Source of the DNA: Zhongshania aquimaris
Lineage (GTDB): Bacteria > Pseudomonadota > Gammaproteobacteria > Pseudomonadales > Spongiibacteraceae
DNA length: 64,000 bases
Reading direction: 5' to 3'
Assembly: GCF_019312595.1 (NCBI RefSeq)
Contig: NZ_JAHWDQ010000002.1
Coordinates: 248,001 to 312,000 of the forward strand
Shown here: one piece after another, positions 43,336-53,006 of the stretch
Layout of the letters: the number at the start of each line of letters is the position of its first letter
Numbering within the stretch: position 1 is the stretch's first letter
Notes under the pieces: model-generated
Seen by the model: only the letters and a program-made list of their open reading frames with translations
What the model was told of the DNA's origin: nothing
Databases searched by the model: none
Position numbers and translations under genes: made by a program

Positions 43336-46014
43336 GTGGCGGCAATGGCATTACAAGATCTATTAAGTCTCAGCGGCCACTGTGTTGTACTCATGCCCAG
43401 CGACGCCAGTGCGCGACAGTGCCGCGACCGCATAGCGCGCTTGCGCGGCAGTCACGATCAAGCGTTTATCGAAACTGTCACGGTAGTGCCAGTAGATCAG
43501 TGGCTAGCGGAATTGTGGGATGCCACCTTCCCTTCTAAACAAGTTCTGCGCCCTATTCAGCTGCTGGCCTTGGCGCGGGACATCATTGAGAGCAGCGATT
43601 TTTATCCAGAAAATTGCCTGAATAGCATGGCAATTACCCGCCAGTTTGTAGATGCTTTTCAATTGCACGCCGAATACCTGCTCAGCGACGATGAAGACTA
43701 CTATCGCTTCTCAACAGAGTATCAGGCATTTTATCGCTGGCGTCAGGAGATGCAGCAACAATTGGATAGGCAGTCGGCATTGAGTGGCCAGCAACTACCT
43801 GCGCATTTAGGTGAATTACTCGATGAGTCTGGTTTAGATTTACCCGATCACTTAGTGCTGAATGAAGGTTTGGATCTCAGTCCAGCCGTGCAAGCCTTTT
43901 TACATCGCTGCGCCGAAAAAACCTCGGTATCCACCTTGGCCGAGATGTTTAGTTCAGCGCTTCTCCCGAGATTTAGCGCTGCCCAGCAAATAGAGCAGGA
44001 GTGCCAAGCGGTTGCCGCGTGGTTGCGTGGAAAGTTTGCTCCAGAGGCTGGCCCAGAAAAGTCATTACAGGATTCACTGTTCGCGATAGTAGTTCCGGAT
44101 ATGAAACGCTATCGCGGCGTCTTGAATAGTGTCTTGCAGCGTCAATTTTATGTTGATGGATTATTTCCGAACGTAGAAAAAGAGGCGCGCGAACCGTGGC
44201 TATTTGAGTCCAGTGAAACTCTCCTCTCCTATCCGCTGATCATGTCTGCCTGGGACTTAATATCGCTAAGTTCGCGTGCCTTACCGCTAGAGCAGCTCAG
44301 CCGAATTTTACGTTCACGCTTTGTGCGGGGTTGGCCGGAGTCGCGCAGTATTCGAGCGAGCTTAGACATTCGCTGGCGAGAGTATCTCAGCCCAGAAACC
44401 ACTTTGCGCAATGCCTTAGGCCTTGCCCACAGCATGGAAGCGGATGAGCCCAGTGTCAGTGATTTTTTGCATGATCTTGCGGCCATGCTCAATGTCATGC
44501 CCGGCCGTCAACTACCGTCGGCCTGGGTGAGATTTTTTGATCAACTGTTGCTCACGGCGGGCTGGCCCAATGCCAGTGATGACGATGTTGTCGTGCAGCA
44601 ATGTCGGCGTGGCTTTAGTCAGGCAATGGATGTGTTCCGCGCCTTAGACCGGCAGCTAGGTGACATAAAACACGACACGGCGCTCGCTTGGCTACAGCAT
44701 ATTTTGAGTACCAAGCGTTTTTCTGTCAGTCGCGATTGGCCCTGTCCGGTACGCATCATGGAATATGATGACGCGCTGGGTTTGAGTTTCGATGCAGTGT
44801 GGATAATGGGTTTGGATGACCATGCTCTGCCGCGTCGCGTTGAGCCCTCAGCTTTTCTACCTTTGGAACTACAGCAGCAGGCTAAATACCCTGACAGTGA
44901 CCCCAGCCTCTGTCTGCAGCGAGATCAGCGGTTGTTGGATAGTCTTCTGCGCTCTGGGCCGGAGGTGCACCTAAGTCACTGCCGTGAAAACGAAGTGGGC
45001 AGCCCGCTCGGGCCGTGTACTTTACTCGCGGATTACGATGAAGATGAGGCGTGGTTTGCTGAAAATCAATTTGTCGCGCGGGGCGATATTGCGCTGCCAG
45101 CCTCAGATGCGGTGCGCGCCATTAAGTCTGAGCAGCGAGCGACGGTGCGCGGCGGCACAGGTTTGTTTAAAGAATATGCCAGCAGCCCTTTTTTCGCGTT
45201 TCTAAAATACCGCTTAAACTTGCGAGAATTTCCTGTACCCGCTGAGGGCTTGGATCATCGTGTGCAGGGTATTCTCATTCACGACACTATGCAGCATGTG
45301 TGGGAAACCCTAAAAACCAAAGCGGCACTGGACGCCTGCAGCGAGTTGCAACTAGAGGCACTGGTCAGGACTAGCTGTGAGCGCGCTCTTGAAAATCCTG
45401 AGTTAAGCGCGCTGCGATTTGGTGAGTCTTTGTTAAGCATTGAAAAAGAGCGTGTTATCACCTTGGTGTGCGCGTGGATGAATAAAAACGAACGTCGTCG
45501 CCTGCAGGATTTTACGGTGCTATCCACCGAGCAATTAACGGAAAGCGAATTAATGGGAATTCCGCTGCGAATCCGCATGGACCGCATCGACCAAATAGGC
45601 GACAAACGCTTAGTTATTGACTACAAAACCGGCACCATCGATGGCCGTTCTCTCAGTGTTGATAATTTAACGGAGCCACAGTTGCCGATCTATGTTTTGG
45701 CGCAAAATAATACAGCACAGCAGCTAGACGGCGTGATGCTGGCGCAGCTTAAAAGTCCCGATGATTTAAAAATCCATATGCGCAGTAACTGGGCGAACAG
45801 TGTGGTTGCTAAAAAATCGCGAGACGAAGATGTCGATACCGCAGAAAAATGGCAGGCGGAAATAGAGGCGTGGTCAAGCGCCTTACAAGAAATGGCAGAG
45901 GGTATTTTAGCGGGCAATATTGAGCACGACTTTAGTCAGAATCACAGTCGCGGGTTTAGCGCTTTCTTGCTGCCGCTGCTGCGAGATTTAAGTATTGAGG
46001 AGGATGCGCAATGA
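43336..46014 (+). CDS. PD-(D/E)XK nuclease with inactivated helicase domain (TIGR03623, AddB-like)
   Basis: Protein of 892 residues. The amino two-thirds follow the superfamily I helicase fold, but the P-loop is degenerate (VVLMPSDASARQCRD, no GxGKT), as in AddB-type subunits. The carboxy domain is a RecB-type nuclease: RIDQIGDKRLVIDYKTG supplies the Asp and Glu/Asp-X-Lys residues, with the upstream HDTMQHVW histidine motif. GTG at 43336 with AAGGGA upstream is the probable start. The next gene overlaps by four bases. Together they would resect or repair double-strand breaks in place of, or beside, RecBCD. Confidence 0.88.
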   Translation: MAAMALQDLLSLSGHCVVLMPSDASARQCRDRIARLRGSHDQAFIETVTVVPVDQWLAELWDATFPSKQVLRPIQLLALARDIIESSDFYPENCLNSMAITRQFVDAFQLHAEYLLSDDEDYYRFSTEYQAFYRWRQEMQQQLDRQSALSGQQLPAHLGELLDESGLDLPDHLVLNEGLDLSPAVQAFLHRCAEKTSVSTLAEMFSSALLPRFSAAQQIEQECQAVAAWLRGKFAPEAGPEKSLQDSLFAIVVPDMKRYRGVLNSVLQRQFYVDGLFPNVEKEAREPWLFESSETLLSYPLIMSAWDLISLSSRALPLEQLSRILRSRFVRGWPESRSIRASLDIRWREYLSPETTLRNALGLAHSMEADEPSVSDFLHDLAAMLNVMPGRQLPSAWVRFFDQLLLTAGWPNASDDDVVVQQCRRGFSQAMDVFRALDRQLGDIKHDTALAWLQHILSTKRFSVSRDWPCPVRIMEYDDALGLSFDAVWIMGLDDHALPRRVEPSAFLPLELQQQAKYPDSDPSLCLQRDQRLLDSLLRSGPEVHLSHCRENEVGSPLGPCTLLADYDEDEAWFAENQFVARGDIALPASDAVRAIKSEQRATVRGGTGLFKEYASSPFFAFLKYRLNLREFPVPAEGLDHRVQGILIHDTMQHVWETLKTKAALDACSELQLEALVRTSCERALENPELSALRFGESLLSIEKERVITLVCAWMNKNERRRLQDFTVLSTEQLTESELMGIPLRIRMDRIDQIGDKRLVIDYKTGTIDGRSLSVDNLTEPQLPIYVLAQNNTAQQLDGVMLAQLKSPDDLKIHMRSNWANSVVAKKSRDEDVDTAEKWQAEIEAWSSALQEMAEGILAGNIEHDFSQNHSRGFSAFLLPLLRDLSIEEDAQ

Positions 46015-49000
46015 GCCAGTATCCTCGTCCCCCAGATCAAGATCAGCGCCAGCAGGCAGTTGACCCGCGCCACTCAGTTTTAGTTAGAGCGCCGGCCGGC
46101 TCCGGTAAAACCGGTGTGCTGTTATTGCGTTATTTACACTGCCTTTTGGCAGTTGAGCAACCAGAGACAGTGGTTGCCATTACGTTTACCAATAAGGCTG
46201 CTGGCGAAATAAAAGAGCGGGTAATGTCGGCCTTGCAAGATGGTGCCAAGGCTCTGGTTAACGCAGCAAACGGTGATGATATAGAGCCAGCTGGCAGTGG
46301 TTTTGAACACGATATTCGCGAAGCGGTATGTAAAGTTCTGGCCAAAGATGAGAAAAATCAATGGCACTTGTTAAAGAACAGTGCGCGCTTGCGCATCACG
46401 ACCTTTGATAGTTTTTGTGGCAGTTTGGTTAGGCGGTTACCACTGTTGTCGGGCTTAGGGGCGGCAGTGCCGTTTACCGACGCCGACGCGCTGTATCGCG
46501 AGGCGATTCTGAGTTTGTTTCGCCAGTTAGATGAAAGTAGCTGCCCCCCTGCCCTCGCCACCGCGCTGCAGAAATTATTGGCCTACGGAAGTAACCGTAT
46601 AGAAACCTTGCTGCCCTTGTTGTCGGCATTACTGTCCAAGCGGGATCAGTGGCTGCGAGACGTGATTAGCGGCGATCTCGACTTGATGGAATCCGCCTTG
46701 GCAGACGAAGTGACATCGCAATTTGAACCCGCTTGGGCGTCGCTGCAAGAGCTAGATATTCAACAATTGATCAGCGCATTTATGGCGTCGTCGGCGGCGA
46801 ACGAAGATCATGCTTGGGCTGCAGATTTGCGCAGCGCCGGCGAATTGGATATTACCGATTTTGATTTGGTGCAGCAATTAGCCAGCGCGATGCTCAGCGG
46901 TAAAGGGGAGCTGTATAAGCCCCGCTCCTTAAATTACGCGGGACTGAAAGCGGGCCAGCCGGGGACCGCGGAAGCCAAGAGTTGGCTAAAGGGCTTGGAA
47001 GACGAGGGCTTGTTTGGTGAGGCATCACAGGCCTTGGCCGCGATAGCCAGTTTGCCGCCACCGTATTTTCCTGACAGTAGCCGGGAATTAGTTGGCCATT
47101 TTAGAATCGCCCTCGCCTATTTGCTGGCGCATTTGCGCCTGAGCTTTGAACACAAAGGTGGTGTCGATTTTGGCGAAATTGCCCAGCGAGCCATTACTGC
47201 GCTCAGTGCCGAGCACGGAGAAGCGGTCGGCGACGCCCTATTAATTGAAGATCGGGTGCAGCATATTTTAGTTGATGAAATGCAGGATACCTCAGTTAGC
47301 CAAATTGAGTTGCTAGACGCACTCTGCCAAGGCTGGGAAGAGGATGACGGTCGCAGCGTATTTTTCTGTGGTGATTTGCAACAGTCGATCTATGCGTTTC
47401 GCGGAAGCTTGGTCAGTCTGTTTGATGAGTTGCAACAGCGCGGTAGTTTTGCTGGCAAAACCTTGCTGCCCTTGCAGTTGAAAGCAAACTTTAGATCGTC
47501 GCCCGACCTGGTTAATTGGGTAAATGATTGCTTCAAAATATTGTTCACCGACCGCGGCCGATACTATGAGGCCGCACTTCCCCAGCGAGACAATGCCGGC
47601 AAGGTTGTCATTCACCCGCAGGTGCTGGGTCAAAAAGTGGAAGCCAAACTGACTGCCGGTCAGGCGGAAGCGCAAGAAATTGTAGAATTAATACAGCGGG
47701 TTCAAACCCGCGATAGCATTGCGGGTAGCACCTCGTCGGTGGCGATATTGGTTCGTAATCGCGGCCACCTAAAATATATTGTCCCAGCCCTAAAAACGGC
47801 TGGAATAACCTTTTCTGGTCAAGATATTGATAGCTTGACCGCTACCCCCGCGGTCATGGATTTTATGGGTCTGCTCCGCGCCCTGTGGCACGAGGCCGAC
47901 AACGTGGCGTGGGCGCGGGTGCTGCGCGCCCCGTTTGTGGGCTTGAGTTGGGATGACCTTCTCTCGCTGCGCGAGGCCGGTGGTTTGCTTCGCGATACCC
48001 TGATGAATTTTGAGACCTGCTCGCCAATAAGCGAGGACGGTAAGCGAGCGCTCACCCACCTTCGGGATACTATTAATTGGTTGGAGTCTTGTCCGCAGAG
48101 CCGTGACTTGCGCTGGGCACTGCGCAGCGCTTGGCATTTGCTGGGTGGTCCAGCTTGTATTGAGCCACATCAGCAGGGTGATATTGATCGAGTATTGGCC
48201 TTGCTTGATGAATACGCTCCGGCGGGATTGTTAGAGGATATTCGCGCTTTGGAGCGCGCCCTCGAAAGACTTTACGCGACACCGCCGACTAGCAATATTG
48301 AGTTGATGACCATTCACAAATCCAAGGGCTTGGAATTTGATGTGGTGATCTTGCCGGGCACCGGTGCCGCCGGTCGCAATGCCGACCGCGAGCTGCTCGC
48401 TTGGCAGCGGATTCGCGGCCACATGATATTTGCACCCAAGCCGCAAAGTTCGGGAGCGGACCCTGCGGCGGAAAAGCTATATAGCTATATGAGCGAGCGT
48501 CAGGCCCGTGCCTTAGATGAAGAAATAGACCGCTTAATCTATGTGGCTCTCACCCGTGCAAAAATTGAATTGCATGTGTTCGGGCAGGCGAAAATGAATA
48601 GCAAGGGAGATGTGGCGGCAACGTCCGGCAGTGTCTTGCATCGCCTGTGGGATAGTGTTGGCGACGATTTTGAACGCTGCGACATTATCGAGGCAGATGA
48701 CGCGATTGCACCACTGCGGGTGCCAATGGCCCCTCGTCTGCGGAACTTGCAGTGTGTTAGCGAGCCGGTTTGGCAGCCGCCGATGCCGCCGGAGTCGCCC
48801 TTGCAGCGCGCCCAGCGTCAAACTGAAAATGCGGTATTAGAAGATAATATTGAAGATCGCGCGGTGGGTATTGTGTTTCATGAGCTGATGGAGCGACTGG
48901 GACGGAGAAATGACCGCGAGCAATGGGTTGCAGACCACGATCGTTTGCAGCGTGGTGTGACTCAGCGCCTGCGTCATCACTGTCATCCTGAGCCCGGCCT

Positions 49001-49370
49001 TGATGAGAGTGTTGCGCGGATAATGAGCTTGGTCAGCAACACCTTAAATTGTGAGAAAGGTCAGTGGATTCTGTCCAGCTACCAGTGGCAGGCCAGTGAG
49101 CAAACCATTCGTCGCATGATAGGTGGGCAGTGGCAGACCTTGATTTTGGATCGGGTTTTTATTGATCAGAACCGCTGTTGGATCGTCGATTACAAGACGG
49201 CCACCGCAAAAGGCAATGTAAAACGCTTTTTCGAAGAGCAAGCTGAGCGATATCAAACAAAAATGCGTATTTATCAGCAAGCTTTGTACGCAACTGGGGT
49301 AGAATGCGCGATTGCGACGGCCTTGTATTTTCCCGCCCACCAGCATTTATTGGTTTTGGATGAAGCCTAA
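46011..49370 (+). CDS. UvrD-type helicase/exonuclease (AddA-like, RecB family)
   Basis: Protein of 1119 residues. Helicase motifs are DQDQRQQAVDP (Q motif), APAGSGKTG (Walker A), AITFTNKAAGEIKERV (Ia), VDEMQDTSVSQIELL (Walker B), FCGDLQQSIYAFRG (III), and VALTRAKIELHVFG (VI). The carboxy end (RVFIDQNRCWIVDYKTA ... AERYQTKMRIYQQAL) is a second PD-(D/E)XK nuclease domain. With the preceding gene it forms a two-nuclease complex resembling AddAB. It is translationally coupled to that gene by a four-base overlap. Confidence 0.92.
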   Translation: MSQYPRPPDQDQRQQAVDPRHSVLVRAPAGSGKTGVLLLRYLHCLLAVEQPETVVAITFTNKAAGEIKERVMSALQDGAKALVNAANGDDIEPAGSGFEHDIREAVCKVLAKDEKNQWHLLKNSARLRITTFDSFCGSLVRRLPLLSGLGAAVPFTDADALYREAILSLFRQLDESSCPPALATALQKLLAYGSNRIETLLPLLSALLSKRDQWLRDVISGDLDLMESALADEVTSQFEPAWASLQELDIQQLISAFMASSAANEDHAWAADLRSAGELDITDFDLVQQLASAMLSGKGELYKPRSLNYAGLKAGQPGTAEAKSWLKGLEDEGLFGEASQALAAIASLPPPYFPDSSRELVGHFRIALAYLLAHLRLSFEHKGGVDFGEIAQRAITALSAEHGEAVGDALLIEDRVQHILVDEMQDTSVSQIELLDALCQGWEEDDGRSVFFCGDLQQSIYAFRGSLVSLFDELQQRGSFAGKTLLPLQLKANFRSSPDLVNWVNDCFKILFTDRGRYYEAALPQRDNAGKVVIHPQVLGQKVEAKLTAGQAEAQEIVELIQRVQTRDSIAGSTSSVAILVRNRGHLKYIVPALKTAGITFSGQDIDSLTATPAVMDFMGLLRALWHEADNVAWARVLRAPFVGLSWDDLLSLREAGGLLRDTLMNFETCSPISEDGKRALTHLRDTINWLESCPQSRDLRWALRSAWHLLGGPACIEPHQQGDIDRVLALLDEYAPAGLLEDIRALERALERLYATPPTSNIELMTIHKSKGLEFDVVILPGTGAAGRNADRELLAWQRIRGHMIFAPKPQSSGADPAAEKLYSYMSERQARALDEEIDRLIYVALTRAKIELHVFGQAKMNSKGDVAATSGSVLHRLWDSVGDDFERCDIIEADDAIAPLRVPMAPRLRNLQCVSEPVWQPPMPPESPLQRAQRQTENAVLEDNIEDRAVGIVFHELMERLGRRNDREQWVADHDRLQRGVTQRLRHHCHPEPGLDESVARIMSLVSNTLNCEKGQWILSSYQWQASEQTIRRMIGGQWQTLILDRVFIDQNRCWIVDYKTATAKGNVKRFFEEQAERYQTKMRIYQQALYATGVECAIATALYFPAHQHLLVLDEA

Positions 49371-49460
49371 GTTGTCTAGACTTGGTATGGCGGTGCCTTG
49401 CTCGTGAAACAATATAATATATTTGGCTTGTATGAGCCGATTTTAGGAATGACTTTGTAA

Positions 49461-50042
49461 ATGAAACACCTGCTTGGCTTTACACTCATATCGATGCTGC
49501 TAATGGGTTGCTCGCAATTCAAGACGGCCAAGGTAATTGCACCTGTAAATTTACAAAAGCCTGTGCAGCTTGAAGAAGATCAGCAAGAAGCTGAGCCCAG
49601 CGACGTAGAAAAGCTGGCGACTAGCGTGTCGCGACAGATGTTACTGGGCAAATGGTATGGCATTCGCAAAACCGCCGACGGCGGCCAAAAAGAATGGCTG
49701 ACTGAGCGTTCAGCCGATGGCACATACCGTGTTGATTTCCGTTTTGTGGCGGCCGACGGCACCGCGCGCTCGCAGTCAGAGGTTGGTTTTTGGGGCGTGT
49801 CTGGCGATATCTATTTTCGTATTTTCCGTGGCTGGGTTACCGTTGAAGGCATGAAACCCGCCGATCCAACCGTGGCCGAGCACTACGACGCATATAAAAT
49901 CGAAGGCCTAGACGATAGCTACTTCAATTATGTGCATAAGTCGCGCGGCCAGCAGTATACGGTAAAGAAAATGCCAGGTGATTTTCGTTTGCCGATCACG
50001 GTTAAAAACCAGGAAACCGAGCCTCTTACCTTTAGCTATTAA
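49461..50042 (+). CDS. Hypothetical lipoprotein
   Basis: Protein of 193 residues with signal sequence MKHLLGFTLISMLLMGC and lipobox Cys17. The mature part has a low-complexity acidic linker (about 30-50), then a beta-rich domain (MLLGKWYGIRKTADGGQKEWLTERSADGTYRVDFRF) that suggests a lipocalin-like fold: the GKWYG opening resembles the lipocalin GxW motif. No named family is recognised. It lies between the helicase gene and a convergent CNNM gene, eight bases from the latter's stop. Confidence 0.75.
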   Translation: MKHLLGFTLISMLLMGCSQFKTAKVIAPVNLQKPVQLEEDQQEAEPSDVEKLATSVSRQMLLGKWYGIRKTADGGQKEWLTERSADGTYRVDFRFVAADGTARSQSEVGFWGVSGDIYFRIFRGWVTVEGMKPADPTVAEHYDAYKIEGLDDSYFNYVHKSRGQQYTVKKMPGDFRLPITVKNQETEPLTFSY

Positions 50043-50050
50043 TCAGTTCG

Positions 50051-51139
50051 TTAACTCGTTCTGGGCGCCTGCCACGAGGTGGCGGCGCTAATCTTATCAT
50101 CGTCAAATACACCGAGGCGGCGCGCCCTCTTCGCCCATAGCTCGCGGGCCAGCGCCTGCATATCAATAGCGGTGTCAGTTTCGTCTACAATTTCCATGCC
50201 CAGCATGGTTTCCACTAAATCTTCTATCGTCACCAGGCCCATTACGCTGCCGTATTCATTTACAACCAAGGCAATTTGCAGGCGCATTTCGGTGAGGTTT
50301 TTAAGCAGCTCTGGTGTTGGCAGCGTTTCGGGAACAACGAATAGCTCGCGACGCAAACTGCTTAGTGGCGCGTCTGCGCTGCGGGACATGGCGAGCATAA
50401 GCTCATCTTTGCGGACAAAACCGGTAATATTGTCGGGATCATCGGCGTAAACGGGGATTCTGGAAAATAGAATGGCGTCGTTGCCCTCCACTACTTCTCT
50501 GACACTCGCGGTTTCCGGCACGCTAAAAATGACTAGTCGCGGCGTCATTACATCGCGTGCTTGCAGCGATCGAAAGCGAATTAAGCTGGCGACCGCCAAG
50601 GATTCTTCCTTGTCCAAGATGCCTTCGCTGACGGCGACTTCTGCTAAGGCGACAAACTCTTCGCGACTGATAGAGTGAGCCCCTGCTCCGCGCGACATTA
50701 AGCGCGTCAGCACCTGTGCCATTGCCACCAATGGGGACATCGCCCACATGATAAATCGCAAAATAATCGCGCATGGCGGCGACAATTGACGCCAGAATAA
50801 GGCGCCAAGGGTTTTTGGAATGATTTCAGACACGAAGAGAATTAATAGGGTAAGCACCGCCGAAATAAGCCCAAAATAGGCCTCGCCAAACAGCGCTGTT
50901 GCCTGCGCCCCTGCCCCTGCTGCGCCCACTGTGTGGGCGATCGTATTGAGACTTAAAATGGCGGCAAGCGGTCGGTCGATGTCGGTTTTATAAACGCGCC
51001 ACAGTTTGCCGTTGCGATGGCCGCGCTCCTCTTCTGCGGCGATATAAGACGGTGTAACGCTGAGTAGGACAGCTTCTAGTACAGAGCATAAAAAAGAAAC
51101 GCCTAAGGCGATGGCAACATAAATCAGCAGTAAGAGCAT
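50051..51139 (-). CDS. CNNM/CorC-type hemolysin family protein (DUF21 + CBS)
   Basis: Inner-membrane protein of 362 residues. The DUF21 membrane domain (about 1-185) has helices at the start, ISAVLTLLILFVSEIIPKTLGALFW and CAIILRFIMWAMSPLVAMAQ. A CBS pair follows (RDVMTPRLVIFSVPETASVREVV ... LQIALVVNEYGSVMGLVTIEDLVETMLG). The usual carboxy transporter-associated domain is missing or very short. Members affect magnesium, cobalt or sodium homeostasis. It is separated by 95 bases from the SulP gene upstream and may be read from the same transcript. Confidence 0.87.
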   Translation of the reverse strand: MLLLLIYVAIALGVSFLCSVLEAVLLSVTPSYIAAEEERGHRNGKLWRVYKTDIDRPLAAILSLNTIAHTVGAAGAGAQATALFGEAYFGLISAVLTLLILFVSEIIPKTLGALFWRQLSPPCAIILRFIMWAMSPLVAMAQVLTRLMSRGAGAHSISREEFVALAEVAVSEGILDKEESLAVASLIRFRSLQARDVMTPRLVIFSVPETASVREVVEGNDAILFSRIPVYADDPDNITGFVRKDELMLAMSRSADAPLSSLRRELFVVPETLPTPELLKNLTEMRLQIALVVNEYGSVMGLVTIEDLVETMLGMEIVDETDTAIDMQALARELWAKRARRLGVFDDDKISAATSWQAPRTS

Positions 51140-51234
51140 AGCGGAGTCGGCTTAAAAGTGTAGGGATGATTGCCGCATTGCCGGCGGGTAAAGTCAAGCG
51201 CTGTTGGCGCATAGGCATCGAGCGGAGCATCTCC

Positions 51235-52995
51235 CTAAATAGTCCAGTTCGGTGTGCCACCCTCTTCCGATTTTGCATTCTGGGCAAGAATTTTTTGAAC
51301 GCCAAGGTGGTGAGACAGAAAAATTTCACCACTTAAATGCTTTATAAAATCTGTTGTTAAAAGGATGTCGCTTACCGGCCCTTTAACTTCAGATAAATGC
51401 AGCTTAATTTCACTGTCACTTAATCGCTGGTTGATGGATTCCAGCGCGTCTAAAGCGCTAAGGTCAATTTCATTCACTGCGGTACACATTAAAATAACGT
51501 GACGTATTGCGGAATTTTTTTCTATAAGTTCGTAAATCTTATCTTCGATAAATCCGGCGTTGGCAAAATATAAGCTTTCATCAATGCGCAGAGAAAGAAT
51601 GTCACTGTGGGTGATTACTTTGTGGCGATTCACATTGCGATAGTGTTCTGTACCGGGAACTTCGCCAACTACCGCCATATGCGGCGTAGAGGTTTTATAT
51701 AAATGTAGGGCGAGAGAGGCAAACACGCCGCAGGCAACGCCACTTTCTACACCGGCAAGTAGAGTGACTAATAAGGTGGTACTTACAGCAATAAAATCAC
51801 TGCGGGCGTAGCCCCAGCTTTTTTTCAGTATGGAGAAATCTACTAGCGATAGCACCGCGACAATGATCGTTGCTGCTAAGGTTGCCTTGGGTAAATAGGC
51901 GAGATATGGCGTAAAAAATAGGGCGGCTAGTCCAATACCCACGGCGGTGAATATGCCTGCGGCAGGGGTCACGGCGCCGGCATCAAAATTGACGACTGAG
52001 CGCGCAAAGCCGCCAGTGACAGGGTAACCGCCGGAAAATGCGGCAGCCACATTGGCGGCACCTAAGCCAATAAGCTCTTGATTTGGCGTGATTTTTTGGC
52101 GCCGTTTAGCGGCTAGGGTATGGCCCACAGAAACGGATTCAACAAAGCCAATAACAGAAATAAATATGGCAGAGACGAGTAGTTCACGCCACGCGCTATG
52201 GTCTAAGCTTGGAATTTGTAGGCTGGGTAAACCGCTTGGAATGTCGCCGACAAGTTTCACGCCATGCTGGCCAAGGTCAAAGGTGTAGGCTGCAATACTG
52301 GTTGCAATGATACCCATGACGGGCCCCGTTTTTGACAGCATTCCAGCGGCTTTATCACCTAGACCAAATCGCATTAGCAAGGGCTTCAAGCCGCTGCGAA
52401 CCCAGAACAAAAATGCCAGTACGGGAAGACCAACGGCTAGGGTGTAGAGATTGGTATTCGCAATTTCATTGAGTAATGCCGTTAGTAAATGAAATAAATT
52501 TTCGCCTGATGCACTAATGCCTAAAATATGTTTTAACTGACTTACCGCAATAATAATTCCCGATGCGGTAATAAAACCTGCAATCACAGGATGAGATAAA
52601 AAGTTCGCTAAAAATCCCATCCGTAAAATGCCCATACCCAGCAAAAACATGCCGGAAAGCAGCGCTAGTAAAAGTGCGGCTTCAATATAGCTGACGCTGC
52701 CCGGCGCTGCGATATGTCCGATGGCAGACGCTGTCATGAGGGAGACAACGGCAACAGGTCCTACAGATAGCGTGCGGCTGGTGCCGAAAATAGCGTAGGC
52801 CACAAGAGGAAGCATACTCGCATACAAGCCCATTTCCGGAGGCAGTCCCGCTAGCAGCGCATAGGCCAAAGATTGGGGAATGAGCATGATGGTGACGATC
52901 ACCGCCGCTAACAGATCGCTAATCAAGGTGTCGCGTTGATAGTCCGCGACCCACGTTAGAATCGGAAAGTAGGATTTAATCGCTTTTATTTTCAA
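51235..52995 (-). CDS. SulP-family inorganic anion transporter with STAS domain
   Basis: Protein of 586 residues with 12-14 membrane helices (DLLAAVIVTIMLIPQSLAYALLAGLPPEMGLYASMLPL is the classic SulP opening) and a carboxy STAS domain (about 440-560; SLRIDESLYFANAGFIEDKIYELI, HVILMCTAVNEIDLSALDALESI). SulP carriers move sulfate, bicarbonate or other oxyanions. It is the last of five leftward genes starting with cydA, 11 bases after the SQR-fusion gene. Inference: it handles a product of sulfide oxidation (sulfite, sulfate or thiosulfate); bicarbonate remains possible. Confidence 0.92.
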   Translation of the reverse strand: MKIKAIKSYFPILTWVADYQRDTLISDLLAAVIVTIMLIPQSLAYALLAGLPPEMGLYASMLPLVAYAIFGTSRTLSVGPVAVVSLMTASAIGHIAAPGSVSYIEAALLLALLSGMFLLGMGILRMGFLANFLSHPVIAGFITASGIIIAVSQLKHILGISASGENLFHLLTALLNEIANTNLYTLAVGLPVLAFLFWVRSGLKPLLMRFGLGDKAAGMLSKTGPVMGIIATSIAAYTFDLGQHGVKLVGDIPSGLPSLQIPSLDHSAWRELLVSAIFISVIGFVESVSVGHTLAAKRRQKITPNQELIGLGAANVAAAFSGGYPVTGGFARSVVNFDAGAVTPAAGIFTAVGIGLAALFFTPYLAYLPKATLAATIIVAVLSLVDFSILKKSWGYARSDFIAVSTTLLVTLLAGVESGVACGVFASLALHLYKTSTPHMAVVGEVPGTEHYRNVNRHKVITHSDILSLRIDESLYFANAGFIEDKIYELIEKNSAIRHVILMCTAVNEIDLSALDALESINQRLSDSEIKLHLSEVKGPVSDILLTTDFIKHLSGEIFLSHHLGVQKILAQNAKSEEGGTPNWTI

Positions 52996-53006
52996 GTTTA
53001 TATTTC

